From positions 8,465,001 to 8,529,000 of the forward strand of contig NZ_LT670818.1 in the NCBI RefSeq assembly GCF_900129505.1: a stretch of DNA of 64,000 nucleotides, read 5' to 3'. How positions within the stretch are numbered: the first letter of the stretch is position 1; each line of letters opens with the position of its first letter. Positions 37,292-46,577 of this stretch are shown here, one piece after another. The notes under the pieces are model-generated. The model saw nothing but the letters and a program-made list of their open reading frames with translations. It was not told the origin of the DNA and did not search any database. The translations under genes were made by a program, and so were the position numbers. Source of the DNA: Bradyrhizobium erythrophlei (lineage in GTDB: Bacteria; Pseudomonadota; Alphaproteobacteria; Rhizobiales; Xanthobacteraceae).

Positions 37292-38062
37292 CTAACCCAT
37301 GACCGCGCGGGCGCGCTTGCCGTGGAAATAGGCCCTCAACCAGGGATGCTGCGAGGCCTGCATGTCGGCCATCGATCCTGCGGCAATGACCTTACCGTTC
37401 CCTAAAACGGCAATACGGTCACATGCGGTATAAAGGCTGTCGAGATCGTGGGTTACCATGAAAACGGTCAGCCCCAAAGTACGCTGCAGGGTGCGGACCA
37501 GTTCGTCGAAGTCGCCGGCGCCGATCGGATCGAGCCCCGAGGTCGGCTCATCGAGGAAGACCAGTTCGGGATCGAGCGCCAGCGCGCGCGCCAGCGCCAC
37601 ACGCTTGATCATGCCGCCGGACAGTTCCGAGGGAAAACGGTCGACCACTTCAGGCCGCAATCCGACCATGCCGAGTTTTGCGATCGTGATCTCGTCGAGC
37701 AATTGCTGCGAGACCTTGAGATATTCGCGCACCGGGAACTGGATGTTCTGCCGCACCGTCAGCGAGGAAAACAGCGCCCCCTGCTGGAACAGGATGCCCC
37801 AGCGCCGCTCGACGCCCCGCCGCTCCGTGGCGCTGGCGGCATCGAGATCAATCCCGAACACCTCGATACGCCCGGAGATCTTCGGCACGAGGCCGATGAT
37901 GGTGCGCGTCAGCACCGACTTGCCGGCGCCGGAGGGTCCGACGAATCCCAAAATCTCGCCGCGCTTCACGTCGAGATTGAGCCCGTCGAGAACCTTGGTG
38001 GAGCCGAACTGCACCGAGATATCGCGGACCCGGATGATGGCGTCTTGCATTTCAGGCGCCAT
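37292..38062 (-). CDS. MlaF-type ABC transporter ATPase
   Basis: The 256-residue ATPase has Walker A GFVGPSGAGKSVLTRTIIGL near residues 39-58, the signature ELSGGMIKRVALARAL near 142-157, Walker B LALDPELVFLDEPTSGLDPI and the switch histidine in MVTHDLDSL. It energises lipid transport with the permease encoded upstream. The ATG at 38062 directly follows the permease stop (38065), consistent with coupled translation. Reading through to earlier ATGs would enter the permease gene in another frame. Confidence 0.93.
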   Translation of the reverse strand: MAPEMQDAIIRVRDISVQFGSTKVLDGLNLDVKRGEILGFVGPSGAGKSVLTRTIIGLVPKISGRIEVFGIDLDAASATERRGVERRWGILFQQGALFSSLTVRQNIQFPVREYLKVSQQLLDEITIAKLGMVGLRPEVVDRFPSELSGGMIKRVALARALALDPELVFLDEPTSGLDPIGAGDFDELVRTLQRTLGLTVFMVTHDLDSLYTACDRIAVLGNGKVIAAGSMADMQASQHPWLRAYFHGKRARAVMG

Positions 38063-38064
38063 GC

Positions 38065-39198
38065 TCACATTCCGATCGAGGCAAAGAAGATCGCGAACAC
38101 GCCGTCCATCACGATGACGAAGAAAATCCCCTTCACCACCGAGGAGGTGGTGTGCTGACCGAGCGACTCGGCGCTGCCCTCGACCGCGAGCCCCTCGACG
38201 CAGGCCACGATCCCGATCACCGCCGCCATCACCGGCGCCTTGATGATGCCGACGGTGAAGTGGTCGATCGAGATGGCGTCGCGCAGCCGGAGCAGGAACG
38301 CCTCGGGATCGACACCGCCGTAGAGCCACGCCACCAGCCCGCCACCATAGAGTGCTGCGATGGCGCCGAGAAAGGCCAGGATCGGCAGCGCGATCACCAG
38401 CGCCAGCATCCGCGGCAGGATCAGCACTTCGATCGGGTCGAACCCCATGGTGCGCAGCGCGTCGATTTCCTCGCGCATCTTCATCGAGCCGAGTTCGGCG
38501 GTGTAGGCGCTCCCGGAACGGCCCGCCACCATGATCGCCACCAGCAGCACGCCGATCTCGCGCAGCACCAGGACGCCCAGCATGTCGACCACGAAGATGT
38601 CGGCGCCGAATTTGCGGAAATGGAAGATGCCCTGCTGGGAGATGATGCAGCCGATCAGGAAGGTGATCAGCACCACGATCGGCACCGCGCGCCAGCACAC
38701 CTGCTCCAGATGGTGCACGGTCGAGGTCAGGCGGAAGGAGCGCGGGTGAATCAGGACCCTGCCGGTCGCGGCCAGCACCGCGCCCAGCATGTCGATCAGG
38801 CCGGTGATGGTGCTGCCGATGCCGACCATGGTGCGGCCGACCTGGTCCAGCATCCCCGTGATCGTCACCGAGGTGGTATCGATCGCCGGGCCAGCCTTCA
38901 CCCGGCGCACCTCGTCGACCAGGCTGGAATAATTGGCCGAAAGGCCGGCGATCTGCGCCTCCACGCCGCCATGGGCCAGACTTCGGCGCAGCCGCTCGAT
39001 CAGCCAAGCGCCGAAGGTGTCGAGCTTCGCGACCTGCGAGACGTCGATGAAGATATTGGGCCGGGTTCCCCCGAGCTTTTCGGCGTCGGCGACGATCTGC
39101 TCCAGATCGGGAGCAAAGTGGGCAGTCCAGGAGCCTGCGGCACACAGCGCAAGCCCGTTGCCCCGCGTAATCCGCTCCAATGTCGGCCCGCCGTTCAA
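38065..39198 (-). CDS. MlaE-type permease with N-terminal STAS domain
   Basis: The 377-residue protein starts with a STAS-like domain (residues about 5-90; ALCAAGSWTAHFAPDLEQIV, DVSQVAKLDTFGAWLIERL), followed by the MlaE permease domain. The latter shows the conserved SGSAYTAELGSMKMREEIDA loop and five or six TM helices. The STAS-MlaE fusion is seen in Rhizobiales. I choose the TTG at 39198 because GGGAGG precedes it at good spacing and the product then begins at the STAS domain. The ATG at 39294 gives 409 residues with an extra unstructured 32. It heads the operon. Confidence 0.88.
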   Translation of the reverse strand: MNGGPTLERITRGNGLALCAAGSWTAHFAPDLEQIVADAEKLGGTRPNIFIDVSQVAKLDTFGAWLIERLRRSLAHGGVEAQIAGLSANYSSLVDEVRRVKAGPAIDTTSVTITGMLDQVGRTMVGIGSTITGLIDMLGAVLAATGRVLIHPRSFRLTSTVHHLEQVCWRAVPIVVLITFLIGCIISQQGIFHFRKFGADIFVVDMLGVLVLREIGVLLVAIMVAGRSGSAYTAELGSMKMREEIDALRTMGFDPIEVLILPRMLALVIALPILAFLGAIAALYGGGLVAWLYGGVDPEAFLLRLRDAISIDHFTVGIIKAPVMAAVIGIVACVEGLAVEGSAESLGQHTTSSVVKGIFFVIVMDGVFAIFFASIGM

Positions 39199-39344
39199 AT
39201 GGCCGCCTCCCGCGCCGATTTTCCGCACTTCATGGAGAATGGAAATGACCAATACCCCGTCGCCGCCTTGTAGAGCACGCCCCTTACCAGCCATACTTGA
39301 TTGCGCCGGGCTAGCATACGGTTCAGAAATTGCCAGATATTAAA

Positions 39345-40340
39345 ATGACTTCCAGCCAACCCTCAATACTTTCGGCGAGAATCGAACGCTGGCCGATCGC
39401 GGGTTCCTTTACGATCAGCCGCGGCGCCAAGACGGAGGCCGTGACGGTCGTGGCGGAGGTCAGCCGTGGCGGCCACGCCGGGCGCGGCGAATGCGTGCCC
39501 TATCCGCGCTATGGCGAGACGGCGGAAGCGACGCTGGCCGCGCTCCAGGCGATGCGGGAACCGGTTTCACGCGGGCTCGACCGCCAGGCCCTGCAGGCGG
39601 CAATGCCTCCGGGTGCGGCCCGGAATGCGCTGGATTGCGCGCTTGCGGATTTCGAGGCCAAGTCGAACGGCAAGCGCGTCTGGGACCTGCTGGCGCGCCC
39701 CGCGCCCACGGCCTGCATCACCGCCTACACGATTTCGCTCGGAACCGCCGAGGTCATGGCTGCCGCAACTGCCAAGGCAGCGCACCGGCCGTTACTCAAG
39801 ATCAAACTCGGCGGCGACGGGGATGGGGCGCGGATCGCCGCGGTGCGCAAGGCTGCACCCCAATCCGAACTCATCGTCGACGCCAACGAGGCCTGGACGG
39901 CGGACAATCTCGAGCAAAACTTACGGGATTGCGCGCAAGCCGGCGTCACTCTGGTGGAACAGCCGCTGCCGGCCGGCCAGGATGAGGCCCTGGCGCGCAT
40001 CAGCCGGCCGATTGCGGTCTGCGCGGACGAAAGCGTGCATGACCGCGCCTCGCTCTGCGGACTGCGGGATCGCTACGACGCCGTCAACATCAAGCTCGAC
40101 AAGACCGGCGGGCTGACGGAGGCCTTGGCCATGGCGGACACGGCGCAGGGGATGGGATTTCAGATCATGATCGGCTGCATGGTCGCGACGTCGCTTTCGA
40201 TGGCGCCGGCGATGCTGCTGACGCCGCAGGCCCGCTTCGTCGATCTCGACGGCCCGCTATTGCTGGCACACGACCGTGACGGCGGGCTGCGCTACGACGG
40301 CAGTCTGGTCTATCCGCCGGAAGCAGCACTGTGGGGATGA
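39345..40340 (+). CDS. Dipeptide epimerase, enolase superfamily (L-Ala-D/L-Glu epimerase type)
   Basis: The 331-residue protein has the muconate-lactonizing subgroup features: a capping domain, the KIKLGG lysine pair on strand two, metal ligands in VDANEAW, LVEQPLP and CADESVH, and the second catalytic lysine in VNIKLDKTGG. The C-terminal DLDGPLLLAHD segment is typical of dipeptide epimerases. It probably recycles murein peptides by epimerising L-Ala-D-Glu. The start is the ATG at 39345; a TTG at 39330 is an alternative. It overlaps the convergent MFS gene by 31 nt. Confidence 0.87.
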   Translation: MTSSQPSILSARIERWPIAGSFTISRGAKTEAVTVVAEVSRGGHAGRGECVPYPRYGETAEATLAALQAMREPVSRGLDRQALQAAMPPGAARNALDCALADFEAKSNGKRVWDLLARPAPTACITAYTISLGTAEVMAAATAKAAHRPLLKIKLGGDGDGARIAAVRKAAPQSELIVDANEAWTADNLEQNLRDCAQAGVTLVEQPLPAGQDEALARISRPIAVCADESVHDRASLCGLRDRYDAVNIKLDKTGGLTEALAMADTAQGMGFQIMIGCMVATSLSMAPAMLLTPQARFVDLDGPLLLAHDRDGGLRYDGSLVYPPEAALWG

Positions 40341-41515
40341 TGATCCGCAAGTCTCCGGCGCGCCAGCCACATCACCAGCGTCCCCGACAGCGCCATCGCC
40401 GCCATGACGTAGTACACGCCCTGCCCGTGCCGGGCATAGACCGCGCCGGACAGGATGGAGGCGCTCGACGTGACGATGCCGCCGCAGGCGGCGTAATAGC
40501 CCTGCCCGCGCGCCATAACGTGGACCGGGACATGGCGCACCATCAGTCCCATGGTGCCGACCTGGGTGATCCCATAGGTCAGCCCATGCGCGAGCTGAAC
40601 CACGGCCAGCACCGCGACCGAAGGCTCCTGGGCCGTGATCAGCCAGCGCACCACCCCGCTGAGCCCGCCGATCACCACCAGGACCGCCGGGGAGAGCGTA
40701 AACCGTGGCGACAGCGCGAACACCACGATCTCGGCAAGCACCCCCAGCGCCCACAGCGCGGAAATGGTTAGGCCGCTCAAGCCTGCCGCCTGCCAAGTGA
40801 TCGAGGAAAAAGTGTAATAGGCGGCGTGGCTGCCCTGGATCAACGCCGCCGCGAGGATGATGGCGAGAAAGCCGCGATCGCGTAGCAATGCGCCGGCGCG
40901 ATGTGGCGTAGCAAGTGCAGTCCGCGGGTTGTCGAGCCGCTGCAATCCGAGGCTGACCAGCGCGCCAAGCGCGGCCATGGCGGCGATAACCCAGATCAAT
41001 TGCCGCGGCGCGATCAAATCGACCAGCAGCCCACAGATCAGCGCCCCGACCACGAAGGCGGCCGAGCCCCACAGCCGCAGTGGTCCGTAATTGAGGCCGT
41101 AGCGCGCCACTCCGCGCAGCGCGTAGGCGTCGGTCAGCGGAACCATCGGCGTCCACAGGCAGGCGGTGGCCGCGTAGACCAGGAATATCAACACGGGCTG
41201 CTGCTGGGTACCGACGGCGGAAAGCCCGATGGCGGTCGCAAACGCGGTGACGATCAACGCAGCCCGCAGCGAATAGCGCCTTTCGGCGAGGCCGGTGACG
41301 AACGGCAGGGCGGTAAATCGCGTCAACGACGGCACTGCGGTAATGACACCGATCCAAGACGCGTCGACCCCGACGGCCTTCAGCCACACCGGGAAAAACG
41401 GCAGTTGGGTGCCCCCCAATCCAAACAACGCGCCGTAAAATAACGCGAGCCTCACCGCGAATCGCTTTGAAGTACCGTGGGATACGGTGGGGATTTGTGA
41501 TTCGAGTTGCATCAA
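40310..41515 (-). CDS. MFS transporter, MFS_1-like (HcaT-type)
   Basis: The 401-residue protein has twelve predicted TM helices. Family-like elements include LALFYGALFGLGGTQLPFFP at TM1 and YGPLRLWGSAAFVVGAL in the first half, plus LAHGLTYGITQVGTMGLMVR in the second half. This pattern matches the HcaT/YcaD-like MFS_1 group. The substrate is unknown; proximity to the dipeptide epimerase suggests a peptide or murein-related compound only as speculation. The 3' ends of the two genes overlap. Confidence 0.85.
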   Translation of the reverse strand: MMQLESQIPTVSHGTSKRFAVRLALFYGALFGLGGTQLPFFPVWLKAVGVDASWIGVITAVPSLTRFTALPFVTGLAERRYSLRAALIVTAFATAIGLSAVGTQQQPVLIFLVYAATACLWTPMVPLTDAYALRGVARYGLNYGPLRLWGSAAFVVGALICGLLVDLIAPRQLIWVIAAMAALGALVSLGLQRLDNPRTALATPHRAGALLRDRGFLAIILAAALIQGSHAAYYTFSSITWQAAGLSGLTISALWALGVLAEIVVFALSPRFTLSPAVLVVIGGLSGVVRWLITAQEPSVAVLAVVQLAHGLTYGITQVGTMGLMVRHVPVHVMARGQGYYAACGGIVTSSASILSGAVYARHGQGVYYVMAAMALSGTLVMWLARRRLADHHPHSAASGG

Positions 41516-41587
41516 ACCAATTGCGATTCGGTCGATATCATGATGATCGTTAGCCTAACGCGCGGCGGTTTGCGCGATGAGTCTCAC

Positions 41588-42808
41588 ATGGCCGACGAAG
41601 CATTCGCCCTATCGCCGATTTCCGCCCGCGCAAGCCTGCCGGGCGAGGAAGACTATGAGGCGATCAGCCACGCATTCATGGAGACCTCGCGCGGCCGCTG
41701 GTTTCTCGGCGAATACGCCAAGCGCAACCGCAACGCCGACACCCGGATGGTGCTCGACGCGGTGGCCCGGATCGAGCAAACCGTCACCGCGCAGAAGCAG
41801 GCGGCCGAGCAGGCGGCCGCCGAAACCCGGCTGACCGAGGCGCTGGCCGCCATCCGCCGTGCGGTCTATGAGGCCCAGGCCGCCGCCGCAGCGGCCGTCC
41901 AGAACCTCGGGCTCGATGACAATCTGGCACCGGTGCGCAAGGGCTCCCGGATCATCAAGGAGATCAGCTGGCGCTGGCGGGAAATCGGCGCCGATAGCCG
42001 GATCTGCGATCTCCTGGATTCGCAGGTCGCGGCCATCGACGAGGCCTGCGAAAAAATCGGGTCCGCCAGCCCTGCCGCCGCCTTGATCGCCGCGTTCGAC
42101 CTGATCAAGGCGCGGATCGCTGGCTTGGACGACGGCGACCGGGGCGCGCCGCCGGCTCCCGAGGGGGCTGCGCCGTCCTCCGCCGCCGCACCGGATGCGA
42201 TCGATTTCAAGGCCGTCGAGGCGGTGCAGGAGACATCGGCGGCAGACGACGTCGCAGCCGCGTCGCACATGCCGGCGGAAGCCGTGGTCGAAGCGGCTGA
42301 AACCGTGGCTCCGGCCGCGGTTATCGAGACGCGCGAACAAGCTGCCGATGCGACCGCTGAGGTTGCTGATATCACGGCTGAGATTGCTGATGTGGCGCCT
42401 GAAGCGGCACACGAAAGTCCAGAAGCGGCCGATGCTTACGACGAAGCCTTGCTGGATATGGTCGCGCTCGAAATGGCCGCGCCGGAGCCTGACGATTTCG
42501 ACGATGCCCCTAGTGCCATCGGCGGTGAGATCGAGGAGATGGTGTCGCCGCCGCCCGCGCCGATCCTCGCCGTCGCGAAGCCGGAGCCAGTGGCCGCGCC
42601 CAAGCCCTTGGCCGCACTGGAGCCGCCAGCGGCTCAAGCGTTACTTCAGCCTTCGCCCGAGCCCGCTCCTAAACCTGTTGTTGAACCTTCACTGGGCTCG
42701 TCCCTTCTCGCCAGCGGCATCCTGCACAAGCCGAAGCACGCGGTTTCCGATCCGCTGGCGCCGATCCGGCGCATGAGCCAGGCCGAGAAGGTCGCGTTGT
42801 TCTCCTGA
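41588..42808 (+). CDS. Conserved acidic Ala/Pro-rich protein of unknown function
   Basis: The 406-residue product has an N-terminal conserved block, EEDYEAISHAFMETSRGRWF then LGEYAKRNRNADTRMVLDAV (about residues 19-58), followed by helices with coiled-coil character (Ala/Gln/Glu-rich). A long disordered acidic Ala/Glu/Pro region (about 185-370) follows, and a conserved basic C-terminal block LAPIRRMSQAEKVALFS. I recall such proteins from Rhizobiales without an assigned role. The ATG 41588 (MADEAFALSP) is chosen over 41507, which starts in the promoter region shared with the divergent MFS gene. No signal peptide. Confidence 0.75.
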   Translation: MADEAFALSPISARASLPGEEDYEAISHAFMETSRGRWFLGEYAKRNRNADTRMVLDAVARIEQTVTAQKQAAEQAAAETRLTEALAAIRRAVYEAQAAAAAAVQNLGLDDNLAPVRKGSRIIKEISWRWREIGADSRICDLLDSQVAAIDEACEKIGSASPAAALIAAFDLIKARIAGLDDGDRGAPPAPEGAAPSSAAAPDAIDFKAVEAVQETSAADDVAAASHMPAEAVVEAAETVAPAAVIETREQAADATAEVADITAEIADVAPEAAHESPEAADAYDEALLDMVALEMAAPEPDDFDDAPSAIGGEIEEMVSPPPAPILAVAKPEPVAAPKPLAALEPPAAQALLQPSPEPAPKPVVEPSLGSSLLASGILHKPKHAVSDPLAPIRRMSQAEKVALFS

Positions 42809-42822
42809 TCCAATTCCGAAGA

Positions 42823-43812
42823 TCAGTTGATCAATCGTGCATAAAGGTCCGCATCGACATTGCCGCCGGACAGGACGATGACGACGATCTTGCCGCGCGC
42901 ATCGAAGTGGCCGGCCAGCAGCGCCGCAAGGCCGACCGCCCCGCCCGGCTCGACCACGAGTTTCAGCTCCCGGAACGCAAATCCGACCGCGGTGCCGACT
43001 TCCTCATCGGACGCCGTGACGCCTTTCGCGAGCAGCCGGCTGTTGATCGAAAAAGTGAGCTCGCCGGGGATCGAGGCCATCAGCGCGTCGCAGATGGTGC
43101 GGCCCTTGGAGGCGTGGGCTTCGCGCTTTCCTGATCGCAATGAGCGCGCATGATCGTCGAACGCTTCCGGTTCGGCCGACATCAGCAGGGCCTGCGGATA
43201 GCGCGCCTTGACCGCGGTAGCGACGCCCGCGACCAGGCCGCCGCCCGACGCCGGCGCCACCACGATGTCGGGTGCGAGCCCCAGCGCCGCCATATCCTCG
43301 CAGATCTCCCGCCCCACCGTGCCCTGGCCGGCGATCACGAAGGGATCGTCATAGGGCCGCACCAAGGTGGCGCCGCGCCTGCCGGCGATGTCGCGGGCAA
43401 TGGCTTCGCGATCCTCGCGGTCGCGGTCGTACAGCACCACTTCGGCGCCATAGGCCTTGGTGCGCTCGCGCTTGGATAGCGGCGCATCGGCCGGCATCAC
43501 GATGGTCGCGGGCATGTTGAGGATTTTCGCCGCCGCGGCCACGCCCTGGGCGTGATTGCCGGATGAAAACGCGACCACGCCGCCGCCCCGCGCGCTTTGC
43601 GGGATCGACGACATCTTGTTGAAGGCGCCGCGGAACTTGAACGATCCGGTCCGCTGCAGCATTTCCGGTTTCAGGAACACCCTGGTTCCCACGCGCTCAT
43701 CGAGCGCGGGTGAGGACAATAGCGGGGTCCGCATCGCGAACGGGGCGAGCACCCGCGCGGCGGCATCAACGTCGGCCGGCGCGACCGGTAGATCCAAAGC
43801 TGTCTCTGTCAT
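42823..43812 (-). CDS. Threonine dehydratase / serine racemase-like PLP enzyme
   Basis: The 329-residue fold-type II enzyme has the PLP lysine in GSFKFRGAFNKM (near residue 57), the phosphate loop SGGGLVAG near 185, the SSGNHAQG loop near 83 and C-terminal VLSGGNVD. It lacks the ACT-like regulatory domain of biosynthetic IlvA, so a catabolic threonine/serine dehydratase or racemase is the likely role. The ATG at 43812 is preferred over 43848 as the upstream residues are Arg/Pro-rich and non-conserved. Neighbours give no pathway hint. Confidence 0.88.
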   Translation of the reverse strand: MTETALDLPVAPADVDAAARVLAPFAMRTPLLSSPALDERVGTRVFLKPEMLQRTGSFKFRGAFNKMSSIPQSARGGGVVAFSSGNHAQGVAAAAKILNMPATIVMPADAPLSKRERTKAYGAEVVLYDRDREDREAIARDIAGRRGATLVRPYDDPFVIAGQGTVGREICEDMAALGLAPDIVVAPASGGGLVAGVATAVKARYPQALLMSAEPEAFDDHARSLRSGKREAHASKGRTICDALMASIPGELTFSINSRLLAKGVTASDEEVGTAVGFAFRELKLVVEPGGAVGLAALLAGHFDARGKIVVIVLSGGNVDADLYARLIN

Positions 43813-43866
43813 CGGTGGGTTGTATCGCGGACCGCGGCGGGCGGGCAAGCCGCCGGACCGTCAACA

Positions 43867-44922
43867 TCAGGTGACGAGGCCCGGCTGTTCCACCGCGAAC
43901 GGCATGGTGTCGGTTTCCGCATCGGCGGTGCGCAGGCCAGCCATGTTCTCGATGAAGGAACGGGCCGAAGCTTCCCAGGTATGACCGGCGGCAAATTCAA
44001 GGCAGGCCGGCGGCGAGACCCGCAACGCGGCCAGGCATGCCAGCCTCAGATCCTCGTTCAAGGCGCCGACCGGCGCGGTGCCGATCACGTCGCGGGGCCC
44101 GGTGACGGGAAACGCGGCCACCGGCACGCCGCTGGCCAATGCCTCCAGCAGCACCAGGCCGAAGGTGTCGGTCTTGCTCGGGAACACGAACACGTCGGCC
44201 CCCGCATAGGCCTGCGCCAGCGCCTCGCCCTGGCGAGCGCCCAGAAAGACGGCTTGCGGGTATTTCCGGACCAGGGAGGCGCGGGCCGGCCCGTCGCCGA
44301 CGATCACCTTGCTGCCGGGCAGATCGAGCTCCAGAAACGCCTCCAGGTTCTTTTCCACCGCGACACGGCCGACGCACAGGAACACCGGGCGCGGCAACCC
44401 GAGGTCGACGGCGCGCGGATGGAACAGGCCGGCGTCGACGCCGCGCGGCCAAAGCACCACGTTGCGAAAGCCGCGGTTGCGCAATTCGGTCGCCAGCGCC
44501 GGTGTCGCCGCCATCACCGCCTGGCTGGGGGCGTGGAACCAGCGCAGCACCGCCCAGATCCAGGATTCGGGGATCGGCAGGCGGGCCGAGATATATTCGG
44601 GAAAGCGGGTGTGAAAGCTCGTGGTGAACGTCAATCCGTGCTTGCGGCAGTAACGCCGCACCAACAATCCGATCGGCCCTTCGGTGGCGATATGGATGCT
44701 GTCCGGCCGCGCCTCGGCGATCAGCCGGGATATCTTCGCGCTATAGGGCAGCGCCAGACGCAGATCCCGGTAGCTCGGCAAGGCAAAGGTGCGGAACGAT
44801 TCCGGGGTGAGGAAGCTGATCTCGGCGCCAAGCGTGCTCGCGGCTTCCGCCATCATGGCCAGCGTGCGGACCACCCCGTTGACCTGGGGATGCCACGCAT
44901 CGGTCGCGACCAGGATGCGCAT
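43867..44922 (-). CDS. GT4-family glycosyltransferase
   Basis: The 351-residue glycosyltransferase opens MRILVATDAWHPQVNGVVRT, with the GT-B N-terminal acceptor domain. In the donor domain it has FLCVGRVAVEKNLEAFL, VIVGDGPARASL and the E-x7-E type segment FPSKTDTFGLVLLEALASGV. It resembles the MgtA/AcpA-like group of glycolipid-forming mannosyl/glucosyl transferases. Its ATG shares one base with the stop of the LpxH-like gene (TGATG), so the two are translationally coupled and probably act in the same lipid pathway. Confidence 0.87.
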   Translation of the reverse strand: MRILVATDAWHPQVNGVVRTLAMMAEAASTLGAEISFLTPESFRTFALPSYRDLRLALPYSAKISRLIAEARPDSIHIATEGPIGLLVRRYCRKHGLTFTTSFHTRFPEYISARLPIPESWIWAVLRWFHAPSQAVMAATPALATELRNRGFRNVVLWPRGVDAGLFHPRAVDLGLPRPVFLCVGRVAVEKNLEAFLELDLPGSKVIVGDGPARASLVRKYPQAVFLGARQGEALAQAYAGADVFVFPSKTDTFGLVLLEALASGVPVAAFPVTGPRDVIGTAPVGALNEDLRLACLAALRVSPPACLEFAAGHTWEASARSFIENMAGLRTADAETDTMPFAVEQPGLVT

Positions 44923-45719
44923 CAGGCGGCACGCGCCGCGACCGGCGCGACGGGAACGGTTCGGCGCAGCGGGTCGGTCCAGGTGATGATCTCGAAGCGC
45001 CCGTCTTCGTGCTCGACCAGCGCGGTGCAGCTTTCCACCCAGTCGCCGCAATTCATGTAGCGGACGCCGTGTTCGTCGCGAATGGTAGCGTAGTGGATAT
45101 GGCCGCAGATCACGCCGTCGGCGCCGTGACGCCGCGCTTCGGCGGCGAGCGTCTGCTCGAAGGCGCCGATGTAGTTCACGGCGTTCTTGACCTTCAGCTT
45201 GGCCCATTGCGACAGCGACCAATAGGGCACGCCGAACATGCGGCGGAAGAAGTTCACCAGCCGGTTCATCTGGATCGCGAAATCATAGGCCTTGTCGCCG
45301 AGATGGGCGAGCCAGCGCGCGTTCTGCACCACGAGATCAAAGATATCGCCGTGGATCACCAGATAGCGCCGGCCGTCGACGCCTGTATGAACGGTGTTTT
45401 CGACGACGTCGATGCCGCCGAAATGGGTGCCGTAATAGTTCCGCAGGAACTCGTCGTGATTGCCGGGAACGTAGATGACCTTGGCGCCCTTGCGCGCCTT
45501 GCGCAGCATCTTCTGCACGAAATCGTTGTGCGATTGCGGCCAGTACCAGCCGGATCGCAGCGCCCAGCCATCGACGATATCGCCGACCAGATAGATCGTG
45601 TCGGCATCGTGGGTCCGGAGAAAATCCAGCAACCGATCGGCTTGCGAGCCGCGGGCTCCGAGATGGACATCGGAGATAAACAAAGTGCGAAAGCGCCGTT
45701 CCGGCAACTCGTCACTCAT
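44922..45719 (-). CDS. LpxH-like metallophosphoesterase (UDP-2,3-diacylglucosamine diphosphatase family)
   Basis: The 265-residue calcineurin-type phosphoesterase shows the full motif set: LFISDVHLGARG, YLVGDIVDGWAL, YVPGNHDEFL, LVIHGDIFDLV and ICGHIHYATI. It resembles the YbbF/LpxH-like group, though alphaproteobacteria usually use LpxI for lipid A, so a different pyrophosphate or phosphate ester is possible. The Arg-rich hydrophobic stretch NRLVNFFRRMFGVPYWSL may touch the membrane. It is first in a two-gene operon with the GT4 enzyme. Confidence 0.87.
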   Translation of the reverse strand: MSDELPERRFRTLFISDVHLGARGSQADRLLDFLRTHDADTIYLVGDIVDGWALRSGWYWPQSHNDFVQKMLRKARKGAKVIYVPGNHDEFLRNYYGTHFGGIDVVENTVHTGVDGRRYLVIHGDIFDLVVQNARWLAHLGDKAYDFAIQMNRLVNFFRRMFGVPYWSLSQWAKLKVKNAVNYIGAFEQTLAAEARRHGADGVICGHIHYATIRDEHGVRYMNCGDWVESCTALVEHEDGRFEIITWTDPLRRTVPVAPVAARAA

Positions 45720-45928
45720 AGCGTCATTCCCATGCGCGAGCAGCTATCCGATTCCCGTGACAGCCTGATGACCGGACTCTTTGTTAAGCATGATCTTCGT
45801 TAAGCATGATCTTCATGCATCATTCCGCCGGCAGATGCGCGCGAATCAAGAATTGGCCATTGCTGAATTGCGAAATAGCAGCGCTGTACGACAACAGAGC
45901 GACAGGGGAGCGGGCGATCACTCTCGGC

Positions 45929-46056
45929 GTCGTCCCTGCGAAAGCAGGAACCCATAACCATCGCCGGCTATTGTTGCAGAAATTATCTGACACCAACGTC
46001 TCGTCGATAAGCCGCGGCCGATGGGTCTCCTTTCGCCTGCTTTCGCAGGGACGACG
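45929..46056 (-). repeat. REP-like palindromic element, copy B'
   Basis: Arms GTCGTCCCTGCGAAAGCAGG and CCTGCTTTCGCAGGGACGAC are perfect reverse complements over 20 bp, around a centre containing CGATAAGCCGCGGCC like copy A'. It lies just inside the long repeat copy B. The ~200 bp before it (45720-45928) carry no gene I can support; a short TTAAGCATGATCTTCG direct duplication is visible near 45785-45810. Confidence 0.8.
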
Positions 46057-46144
46057 CAAGCGGTTTTCGAACTGCAAACATGGCTTCGCGATCTCGCGGC
46101 TGGAAGCGCCCGAGGTTTGCCTTGAATTTCCTCACCCTCTCATT

Positions 46145-46577
46145 CAGAGGGCGCAGGGAATGCCGGGCGCTCGGCGCGTCCGCAGCCGCGTGCGTAGTGT
46201 AGTAACGCACGCGTTAGTCACCATGGTCACGCCGGAAACGTCCGGCATTCCCCGCGCAATGGTTTTAACGGTTTCCTTCGTACTCTCCCCGGTGACCGGG
46301 CTTTCTTGCCACCGTCATCCCTGAGAAGCTTGCTTCTCACGGACTTGATGCCAGCGTCGGGGCATCAGGACCATACGACTTCGTCGTCCGCGAGGTCAGC
46401 GCTCTCGTCAGCAGCACTGCTCGCGTCCATCGCATCCCGCCCCGCGTCCGTGACGATCGCGAGCCGCCCCTCTGTGGGACGGGACGGCGAGAATATGAAG
46501 TGATTTGGTCTTTCGGAAAACCAGAATATTTTTTCCAGGAGGGCTGGACAGACGAATCAGTGATTTGCCCGTCGGGC
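46145..46577 (-). repeat. Long dispersed repeat, copy B (inverted relative to copy A)
   Basis: Reverse-complemented, this region aligns with 35642-36092 almost throughout: CCCGACGGGCAAATCACT, CTGTCCAGCCCTC, ATATTCTGGTTTTCCGAAAG, CACAGAGGGGCGGCTCG, GAGAAGCAAGCTTCTCAGGG, CCATTGCGCGGGGAATGCCG and CCCGGCATTCCCTGCGCCCT occur in order. The copies differ by scattered substitutions and small indels, so they are not a very recent duplication. No gene lies in it or in the ~200 bp up to 46785. Confidence 0.85.
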
